Positions 1-5,723 of a stretch of 6,627 nt of DNA are shown piece after piece (the stretch's first letter is position 1; each line of letters starts with the position of its first letter). A model generated the notes under the pieces. That model saw nothing but the letters and a program-made list of their open reading frames with translations. It did no database searches and had not been told where the DNA came from. The stretch is from Alphaproteobacteria bacterium. Lineage in GTDB: Bacteria; Pseudomonadota; Alphaproteobacteria; UBA8366. A program made the position numbers and the translations under genes. The stretch is taken from contig JABJCS010000851.1 of the NCBI GenBank assembly GCA_018665505.1, positions 1 through 6,627 on the forward strand, read 5' to 3'.

Positions 1-710
1 CAATCGATCATCTGATCACCGTCACCGCCGCCACCGGCAGTCACCAGCAGATAGGGCTGTTCCAAATCAACAACGGGCGGCAATTTGGTCGACTGCGGGA
101 CGGTTCGGCGCAGATATCCGGTATAGATCATTTTCTCCCGCACGGAGGCGGCCACATCCATCTCCGCCAGTGGATCCCAAAATTTATCGTGACCGTAGAC
201 CCAGATCTCATCGTAAATCTCTTCGAGAACAGGGAGTAAATTTCGGGATTTCCATTCGCGGCGCAATAGGGTCGGTTCGTCCATGACATCTCGCAGGCCG
301 AGAACCAACGTCGTGCCACGCGCCTTCATGATCGATAGCGTTTCTTGTAGCTCCCCTTTCAAGCCGAGCGGCTCCTTATCGACGATGAAGAGGTCCGGCG
401 CGAACATTTCCGCTGTATGGCGGATGATCGACGCTCGAATTGCCATGGTCTCCGACAGGTCGATATGCAGCCCTAGCGACGTATATTCTCCGTTGTAGAG
501 TTTGATCACACCGGGAATACGAACGAAGTCCACCCGGGCGCGAAAATCGAAGCTACCGATGATCGGCGAGCCCGAGAGAATCAGTACCGAGAGCCCCTTG
601 TATTTCTCGACCAAGGCATGGGCGATCGTAAGGCATCGACGCAGGTGACCCAGCCCGAACGTGTCGTGGCTGTATATCAGTACTCTGACGCCATCCATAC
701 GATCAGTCAT
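1..710 (-). CDS. Predicted GT-B glycosyltransferase (COG4671-like), C-terminal part beyond window
   Basis: Reading leftward from ATG at 710, 236 codons stay open to the window edge, so the gene is 3'-truncated here. The protein has an N-terminal GT-B acceptor-type domain that opens with the strand and glycine loop VLIYSHDTFGLGHLRR (residues 10-25). This is the G-x-G-H-x-x-R loop of MurG-like enzymes. Near residues 224-236 it reaches the glycine-rich loop TAGGGGDGDQMI, which in this family begins the C-terminal, nucleotide-sugar-binding domain. The expected role is transfer of a sugar from an activated donor at the cytoplasmic face of the membrane; donor and acceptor are unknown. ATG 710 is the first ATG after an in-frame TAA (minus-strand triplet near 772-774). 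Its ribosome site is weak: AAAGGA lies about 18 bases upstream, further than usual. A second in-frame ATG at 698 has no better site. Family is fairly sure from the two loops; function is not. Confidence 0.82.
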   Translation of the reverse strand, partial: MTDRMDGVRVLIYSHDTFGLGHLRRCLTIAHALVEKYKGLSVLILSGSPIIGSFDFRARVDFVRIPGVIKLYNGEYTSLGLHIDLSETMAIRASIIRHTAEMFAPDLFIVDKEPLGLKGELQETLSIMKARGTTLVLGLRDVMDEPTLLRREWKSRNLLPVLEEIYDEIWVYGHDKFWDPLAEMDVAASVREKMIYTGYLRRTVPQSTKLPPVVDLEQPYLLVTAGGGGDGDQMID

Positions 711-721
711 ACAGCACCGTT

Positions 722-731
722 GGAAATTTCC
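722..731. repeat. Perfect 10-base palindrome GGAAATTTCC
   Basis: The sequence is its own reverse complement and does not extend further (721 t and 732 t do not pair). It lies 12-21 bases upstream of the glycosyltransferase start at 710, where a bound regulator would block transcription or translation initiation. Its minus-strand copy also contains the nearest purine-rich GGAAA stretch to that start. It could be an operator half-site or chance. Confidence 0.35.
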
Positions 732-747
732 TTTAAGGCTTGCCCGC

Positions 748-764
748 GAGCGCCTGTCGCGCTC
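748..764. other. GC-rich inverted repeat with terminator-like flank
   Basis: GAGCGC (748-753) and GCGCTC (759-764) are perfect inverted repeats around a 5-base loop, CTGTC. All six pairs are perfect and five are G-C, so a stable RNA hairpin could form on either strand. On the plus strand the stem is followed by AATTTATTCTT, a broken T-rich tract that would suit a weak intrinsic terminator for transcripts coming antisense out of the glycosyltransferase gene. On the minus strand it would sit in the 5' leader of the glycosyltransferase mRNA, about 38-54 bases before the start codon. Terminator, leader structure or operator cannot be told apart by sequence. Confidence 0.4.
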
Positions 765-838
765 AATTTATTCTTCCGTACCGCGTGATTTTCGTAACCT
801 TATGCCATATCAATGGAAGGGTCAGTAACAAAAATTGC

Positions 839-859
839 GGCATTTCGGCATGGCATTTC
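839..859 (+). repeat. Short direct repeat GGCATTTC, 13-base period
   Basis: GGCATTTC occurs at 839-846 and again at 852-859, with a further partial copy, GGCAT, at 847-851 between them. The repeats end 16 bases before the preferred formyltransferase start at 876, so they would lie between promoter and start codon. They could be protein-binding half-sites or chance; no known operator was recognised. Confidence 0.3.
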
Positions 860-875
860 CCTGGGCGCAGAGACA

Positions 876-1598
876 ATGCGAATAGTTCTCCTTACAACCG
901 GAGCGGTCCGGCGTCGCTATTTCGTGGAAAAGCTGGGAGAGCGGTTTCCGATCGCACGCGTTTTGATCGAAACACGGGACCCGCCACCACCCATTCCGAC
1001 CGATCATCCCTCGGACGAAGCGCGAAAGGTGAGAGAAAGCTCTTACTGGTATGATGGGACGCCACCGTCCTTCGCGGATATCGCCGAGATACAATTCTAT
1101 GAAAATCTTAATGATCCGAACGCACTCAGCGCAATGCGAGAGATCAAACCTGATGTGATATTGGTCTACGGAACGGGGAAGCTTGGCAACGACGTTCTTG
1201 ATATCTGCCCGAATAGCTGCCTCAACTTCCACAACGGGGACCCGGAAAGATACCGCGGATTGGATTGCCATCTCTGGCCGCTCTATCACCGCGACTTCGA
1301 CGCATTGCAGATGACCCTGCACAAGATCGAGGGGTCGTTGGATACCGGCGATATCGTCGACCGCAGGCCGGTGCCGCTGTATGAAAACATGCCGCTCGCG
1401 GATTTACGCCGAACAGCATGTGAGATATCGGTTGAGATGACCATCGCCGCGCTCGATAGGTTCGAGAAAATCGGCAAATTTGAAGCGGCTGCGCAACACC
1501 ACAAGGGCCGCTATTACTCTTACATGCCGGCAGTCTTGAAGGATATCTGCAACCGAAACTTCGAACGCTACACGGCTACTTTGCGGACAAACACTTAA
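876..1598 (+). CDS. Formyltransferase-fold protein (PurN/Fmt N-domain superfamily)
   Basis: A 240-residue cytoplasmic enzyme expected to move a formyl group from 10-formyltetrahydrofolate to an amine. The superfamily catalytic set is visible: Asn117 and His119 in LNFHNGDPERYRG (116-128) and Asp156 in SLDTGDIV (154-161). The N-terminus MRIVLLTTG is a typical first Rossmann strand. The protein is one domain: the tail after about residue 175 does not resemble the tRNA-binding C-terminal domain of methionyl-tRNA formyltransferase, and the active loop does not match PurN. Sugar N-formyltransferases are the closest plausible functional class, which would fit the divergent glycosyltransferase next door, but this is inference. 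ATG 876 was chosen over ATG 813: the 813 start adds 21 residues before the first strand and has no ribosome site, although the site before 876 (GCAGAGAC) is also weak. The stop codon directly abuts that of the convergent permease gene. Confidence 0.85.
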   Translation: MRIVLLTTGAVRRRYFVEKLGERFPIARVLIETRDPPPPIPTDHPSDEARKVRESSYWYDGTPPSFADIAEIQFYENLNDPNALSAMREIKPDVILVYGTGKLGNDVLDICPNSCLNFHNGDPERYRGLDCHLWPLYHRDFDALQMTLHKIEGSLDTGDIVDRRPVPLYENMPLADLRRTACEISVEMTIAALDRFEKIGKFEAAAQHHKGRYYSYMPAVLKDICNRNFERYTATLRTNT

Positions 1599-2771
1599 TT
1601 ATTTGTATGGATCGGCAGCGTCACGAAGCCCGTCACCAAGGAAGCTGAACGCGAGGATCACGAGCACAACCGGCACTACCGGTAGAATCAGCCAGGGATA
1701 AAGCGCTACGACACTGATATTCTGTGCTTCGTTCAGCAATACGCCCCAGCTGGTGATCGGCGGCCGCAATCCGAGGCCGAGGAAGGATAGCGCGGTCTCA
1801 CCCAAAATCATCGTCGGTATCGACAGCGTCGCCGACGCGATCAAGTGGCTCATGAAGCCGGGCATCAGATGCCGTCCGATGATCCGCTTAGGTTTCGCCC
1901 CCATCAGCTGCGCCGCCAGACAATAATCCTCCTCGCGCAATGCCAGCAACTTCGAGCGCACCGCTCGCGCCAACCCTGTCCAATCGAGCATCGCCAAGAT
2001 CATGGTGATACCAAAATAAATCAGAATCGGGCTCCAGGTCACCGGCAAGACGGCGGAGAGCGCCATCCACAGTGGAATTTGCGGGAAGGATTGTAAGATT
2101 TCGATCATCCGCTGCACGATCAAGTCGGTAACGCCGCCGTAATATCCGGCGACCCCGCCAATCACCATACCGAGCACGAAACTCATCATAATGCCGATAA
2201 GACCGATGGTGAGCGAAATCCGCGCGCCATACATGATTCGCGAAAGTATATCGCGGCCAAGCCGGTCGGTTCCCAAAAGGAAAAGCGTGCCGCCTTCCTC
2301 TACGCAAAACAAATGCGAACTGCCCTTGCCGACCCCCCAGAAGTTGTACTCGTCCCCCTTACAGAAGAAATTTATCTTATAAATCTTCGAGGTGTCTTCA
2401 GTATATTCGCGCCGCAAATTGGTCAGGTTCAGCTTGTAATGAGTGCCGTAGACGAAAGGTCCCACGAAGCTGCCGTCGTGGAACATGTGTACGGATTGGG
2501 GCGGCGAGTAGATCGCATTGATGTTCCGAGAGTGTAGATTATAAGGTGCCAAGAACTCGCTGATCAGGATCGATCCATACATCAGCAACAGAAACCCGCC
2601 GGAAATCAACGCCAAACGGTGACGAATAAATTTCCACCACATAAGCTGCCATTGCGACGCCATGTAATAGCGTTCTTGCTCCGGCGATAGCGCCTCGATA
2701 GAGCGCGGATCAAACGGCGCCTCGGAGACGTAATGGTCAAGCTTCCGGTCGTTACCGGTATCGTCGCTCAT
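1599..2771 (-). CDS. OppC/DppC-type ABC transporter permease with periplasmic insert
   Basis: A 390-residue inner-membrane permease, the second channel subunit of the importer. It has a long charged cytoplasmic N-terminus (1-50), TM1 at about 53-75, a large periplasmic segment (about 76-165), then the family motif GTDRLGRDILSRIMYGAR (167-184) and the BPD_transp_1 core with further helices from about 186. The ATPase-coupling EAA loop is at about 284-304, with key residues AAQLMGAKP and HLMP. The end FLGDGLRDAADP (378-389) is typical of OppC proteins. At 390 residues it exceeds the usual 280-340, mainly through the periplasmic segment, which holds two cysteines (C137, C156). The frame is open for another 138 codons upstream, but ATG 2771 is the right start: it overlaps the OppB stop by 4 bases (ATGA) and begins just before the conserved region. 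The ribosome site is only a G-rich run, so translation is probably coupled to OppB. Confidence 0.93.
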   Translation of the reverse strand: MSDDTGNDRKLDHYVSEAPFDPRSIEALSPEQERYYMASQWQLMWWKFIRHRLALISGGFLLLMYGSILISEFLAPYNLHSRNINAIYSPPQSVHMFHDGSFVGPFVYGTHYKLNLTNLRREYTEDTSKIYKINFFCKGDEYNFWGVGKGSSHLFCVEEGGTLFLLGTDRLGRDILSRIMYGARISLTIGLIGIMMSFVLGMVIGGVAGYYGGVTDLIVQRMIEILQSFPQIPLWMALSAVLPVTWSPILIYFGITMILAMLDWTGLARAVRSKLLALREEDYCLAAQLMGAKPKRIIGRHLMPGFMSHLIASATLSIPTMILGETALSFLGLGLRPPITSWGVLLNEAQNISVVALYPWLILPVVPVVLVILAFSFLGDGLRDAADPYK

Positions 2772-3766
2772 TTCGCCGCCCCCCCAGCCAATCGAATGCG
2801 AGGATCTATCCACGCGAGCAGGATATCGGAGATCAGCACACCGACCACTGTCAACGAAGCGAGGAACATCAGGAACGATCCGGCGAGGTACATATCTTGG
2901 CTCTGCAGTGCGGCGATCAGGACGGGGCCCGTCGTCGGTAAGGACAATACGACCGCGACCAACTCGGCGCCGGAAATAACGCTCGGCAACAGGCTGCCGA
3001 TATCGGCGATGAAGAAGTTGATGGCGTTGCGCAACGGATATTTCAGCAGCAGCCGCAAGGGTGGCAGCCCCTTGGCGCGTGCGGTCGTCACGTATTGTTT
3101 TTGCAATTCGTCGAGCATATTGGCGCGCAAGCGGCGGATCATACCCGCAGTCCCGGAAGTACCAATGACGACGACCGGAATCCACAAATGCTCCAGCACC
3201 GACATGACCTTATCCCAACTCCAGGGCTGATCGATGTAATCCGGATCCATCAATCCTCCGATGGAAGTCCCGAACACTACATTGGCGAAATAAAGCATGA
3301 TCAGCGCCAACAGGAAGTTAGGCGTCGCCAAACCCAACAGACCGATGAAGGTCAGGCCATAGTCACCCCAACTGTACTGATGTGTCGCCGAATAGAGGCC
3401 AATCGGAAAGGCAATGACCCAAGTGAAGATGATCGTCACCATGGAGACCAAGATGGTCAACAACAACCGGTCGCCCACCACGTCCGACACCGGCAATCGA
3501 TATTCGAACGAAAACCCGAAATCGCCGACCACCATACCGGTGACCCATTCCCAATAACGCGTCATGACCGGCTTATCGAAGCCGTATTGCTCGCGCAGGA
3601 ATTCGATATGCTTTTGGTCGACCGTCTCGCCCTGAGCCTGTAGCTCGGAGATATAACTCTCGAGATAATCGCCCGGCGGCAGTTCGATGATCAGGAACAC
3701 GATCAGACTGATCGCGAGCAGAGTCGGGACCATGATAAACAGGCGGCGTACGAGATAGTTGACCAT
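2768..3766 (-). CDS. OppB/DppB-type ABC transporter permease
   Basis: A 332-residue inner-membrane permease, the first channel subunit of the importer. TM1 is at residues 9-28 and is followed by the conserved PPGDY (30-34). A periplasmic segment to about residue 98 includes REQYGFDKP (58-66), the usual OppB sequence before the second helix. The BPD_transp_1 core then follows, with the EAA coupling loop at about 225-248 (key residues TTARAKGLPP). The C-terminus WIDPRIRL is standard for the family. Length is normal. The ATG is preceded by GAGGTGG with 7-base spacing, the best ribosome site in the window. Its 3' end carries a run of seven G (minus strand) just before the stop, which overlaps the OppC-type gene start by 4 bases. 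Confidence 0.95.
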   Translation of the reverse strand: MVNYLVRRLFIMVPTLLAISLIVFLIIELPPGDYLESYISELQAQGETVDQKHIEFLREQYGFDKPVMTRYWEWVTGMVVGDFGFSFEYRLPVSDVVGDRLLLTILVSMVTIIFTWVIAFPIGLYSATHQYSWGDYGLTFIGLLGLATPNFLLALIMLYFANVVFGTSIGGLMDPDYIDQPWSWDKVMSVLEHLWIPVVVIGTSGTAGMIRRLRANMLDELQKQYVTTARAKGLPPLRLLLKYPLRNAINFFIADIGSLLPSVISGAELVAVVLSLPTTGPVLIAALQSQDMYLAGSFLMFLASLTVVGVLISDILLAWIDPRIRLAGGAAK

Positions 3767-3773
3767 TAACGTG

Positions 3774-3780
3774 CCACCTC
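3774..3780 (-). promoter_or_regulatory. Ribosome binding site of OppB-type permease
   Basis: The minus-strand sequence GAGGTGG sits 7 bases before ATG 3766 and matches the Shine-Dalgarno core well. It fixes this start and lies in the only untranslated gap inside the operon (3767-3812), so the permease pair can be translated independently of the binding protein. Confidence 0.75.
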
Positions 3781-3812
3781 GATCCGATCATGCTTCGTTG
3801 TAAAAGCTTTGC

Positions 3813-5723
3813 TCACTGTTTCTTCCCGCCTTTTCCGGCGAACCAAAATGTCGCCGGACGGTAAATGCCGAAATACGCCCCCGGGTGCCAATTGTAGACG
3901 CCCTCGGCGGGAATGTTGTGTAATTTATTGCTGATGACGATGGGCTGCATGGCCGCGTTCACTAACCCGATCACGAACACGTTGTCCGCATGCAGTTTCA
4001 GAATTTGATGCCAAATCTTGGCCTTGGCCTCCCGGTCGGTTTCCGCGTCCCATGCGTCGTTCAACTCGATCAGACGCCGGGCTGCTTCCAATTGCGGCGC
4101 CTCGCCGGATTTGCCACCGGATTGGACGTGATGCCCCCAACGCGGCCATTGGAATTGCAGCTTGCTTGAGGGGGTGAATTCATCGGGACTCATCAAGGCA
4201 GTCGGAATGCCATTCGAGACGCCGGACCAGACCGACATGATGGTGTCGCCAGAGTAAATTCGCTGACGGAACACTTCGCGCTGCGACGGCTTCGACAGCA
4301 GCTTGACCCCTGCCGCACGCCAGCCGTCACGCACCAGTTCCAACACATCGGTCTGCTCTGTGCTCTCGCCCGCCGTCTCCACCGTGATGACAATCGGTTG
4401 TCCGTTCGGCAACAAACGAATGCCATCGTCGTCGCGCGCCGTCAGCCCCATATCGTCGAGCAATTCGTTGGCTTTTTTCAAGTCGAACTCAGCCCAAGCC
4501 GTCCGGTATTCGTCCTTATAGAGCGGGCTTTTTTGCAGAACCGTGTCCTGACTTTCCTTCGCCAATCCGTAATAAATTACCTGATTGATCTCCGCTCGGT
4601 TAATCGCGATCGATAAGGCTCGGCGGAAGCGGATGTCCCGGAACAGATCGCGCCAAATTTCGTCCTTCGCATTCAGATTCGGAAACAATGCGATTTGCGA
4701 TCCGCGCGCCTTCTTCCACAGCCGCACTGAGAAATCGTAGCGCGCCTCACTTTCCTTCAGGAAGGTAAAGTGATCGAACCGCAAATAGCGCGCCTGCAAA
4801 TCGGCCTCGCCGGAGCCCGTCCGGGCCGGGACCATATTGGTGGCGCCAAGGTTGATGATCACCTCGTCGACATAAGGCAGCTGCAAACCGTTCTTATCGA
4901 CACGGTGATAATAGGGATTACGCTTGAAGACGAAGCGTTCCGATGGTGGTTTCACCGAATTGTACCACGGCTGAAGGGTCGGACGGTCAGGATTGTCCAT
5001 GCGATACCAGCGGTCGCGGTCGCTGTGAATTTGCTCCCAATTCTGCTTATTCTCCTTCGCTGCCATCGCGTTCAGCTTGGCTTCATCGGAGTATTTCGCG
5101 TGGAACTGTTTCAGGAAGTGCGCCGGGCGATACAGCAGTAACGGCCGCGGCCGAGCGATCCATGCCACGAAATTGGGATTGGGTTTATTCCAAGTGTAGC
5201 GAACGGTGGTCTCGTCCAATACTTCGAATGTCGGCCCTTCCCCTTCCACCAACAACGCGGACGGCAGACCTTTCTTCGAGACCGACTTGTCGTTTGCCAT
5301 GTCTTCCCAATAGTAGCGAAAATCTTCCGCCGTAAAGGGATAGCCATCGGACCATTTGTGACCTTTGCGCAGCCGTAAGGTGAATTCGCGCTCTTCCTTG
5401 ATGTCGAAACTCTCAAGGATATCAGGGACGAAATCCAGGTCATGATTGTACACGATCAAGCGCGCATACCCATAGACCATCATCATCTTCGTATCTTTTT
5501 GCTTCCCCATCAGGAGATGCAGCTTGCCACCATAGCGGCCAGGCGCCTTACCGGCCGCTTTCAAATTCACGACATCGACTTGCGCGGGGACGCGTTCCGC
5601 GATCGCTGGTAATTTCCCGGCCTGAACGTCGTTGGATAGATATGGCACTTCCACTAGGGACGAGGCCGCCAGATGCCCCGGAAGCACGGTCAGAGCGATC
5701 AACAGGGCACCAACGAATCTCAT
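3813..5723 (-). CDS. Extracellular solute-binding protein, family 5 (peptide/nickel type)
   Basis: A 636-residue periplasmic receptor that should bind the importer's ligand and deliver it to the permeases. Residues 1-20 form a signal peptide: MR, a hydrophobic stretch VGALLIALTVLPG, and probable cleavage after LAA (18-20). No cysteine follows, so it is a soluble periplasmic protein, not a lipoprotein. The SBP_bac_5 hallmark is at 118-140 (key part GHKWSDGYPFTAEDF), and the second conserved block is DIRFRRALSIAINR (363-376), followed by the helix FDLKKANELLDDMG. The length is 80-130 residues more than OppA/DppA proteins. The additional sequence seems spread through the protein, including a charged stretch near 205-265 and a tryptophan-rich C-terminus. 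The gene starts inside the end of the ATPase gene (ATGA overlap). Ligand cannot be inferred; oligopeptide is only the family default. Confidence 0.95.
   Translation of the reverse strand: MRFVGALLIALTVLPGHLAASSLVEVPYLSNDVQAGKLPAIAERVPAQVDVVNLKAAGKAPGRYGGKLHLLMGKQKDTKMMMVYGYARLIVYNHDLDFVPDILESFDIKEEREFTLRLRKGHKWSDGYPFTAEDFRYYWEDMANDKSVSKKGLPSALLVEGEGPTFEVLDETTVRYTWNKPNPNFVAWIARPRPLLLYRPAHFLKQFHAKYSDEAKLNAMAAKENKQNWEQIHSDRDRWYRMDNPDRPTLQPWYNSVKPPSERFVFKRNPYYHRVDKNGLQLPYVDEVIINLGATNMVPARTGSGEADLQARYLRFDHFTFLKESEARYDFSVRLWKKARGSQIALFPNLNAKDEIWRDLFRDIRFRRALSIAINRAEINQVIYYGLAKESQDTVLQKSPLYKDEYRTAWAEFDLKKANELLDDMGLTARDDDGIRLLPNGQPIVITVETAGESTEQTDVLELVRDGWRAAGVKLLSKPSQREVFRQRIYSGDTIMSVWSGVSNGIPTALMSPDEFTPSSKLQFQWPRWGHHVQSGGKSGEAPQLEAARRLIELNDAWDAETDREAKAKIWHQILKLHADNVFVIGLVNAAMQPIVISNKLHNIPAEGVYNWHPGAYFGIYRPATFWFAGKGGKKQ

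Larger units (their letters stand above)
711..875. promoter_or_regulatory. Divergent intergenic region between glycosyltransferase and formyltransferase genes
   Basis: These 165 bases separate two genes that point away from each other, so at least one promoter for each is expected here. I see no convincing sigma-70 pair. The best plus-strand candidate is TTGCCC at 740-745 with a poor -10 (TCAATT) at 763-768. On the minus strand TTGTTA is followed 16 bases later by TATGGC. Neither is strong enough to annotate on its own. The region is more AT-rich than the flanking genes in 763-840 and contains the hairpin, palindrome and direct repeat listed separately. Confidence 0.45.

Noticed and set aside
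1..60. Repeated CACC/CCGCC triplets suggesting a simple repeat
   Set aside because: They encode the glycine-rich TAGGGGDGD loop of the glycosyltransferase and are explained by that coding sequence.
813..875. Formyltransferase start at ATG 813
   Set aside because: It adds 21 residues with no family match before the first Rossmann strand and has no ribosome site; ATG 876 fits the fold better.
822..1322. 166-codon minus-strand open frame opposite the formyltransferase
   Set aside because: It is antisense to a gene with clear catalytic motifs, shows no domain of its own and is best explained as a shadow of codon bias.
2772..3185. Upstream extension of the OppC-type frame to a start at 3185 (528 residues)
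   Set aside because: The added 138 residues lie wholly inside the OppB-type gene in another frame, are arginine-rich and low in hydrophobic order, and the ATGA overlap marks the true start at 2771.
2733..3643. Plus-strand open frames of 165 and 182 codons opposite the permease genes
   Set aside because: The translated sequences are rich in His, Gln, Arg and Asp without motifs and mirror the conserved permease frame on the other strand.
3803..3810. AAAGCTTT palindrome in the gap between binding protein and OppB-type gene
   Set aside because: It is too short and AT-rich to form a useful hairpin, and no stem-loop that could attenuate or stabilise the transcript was found in the 46-base gap.
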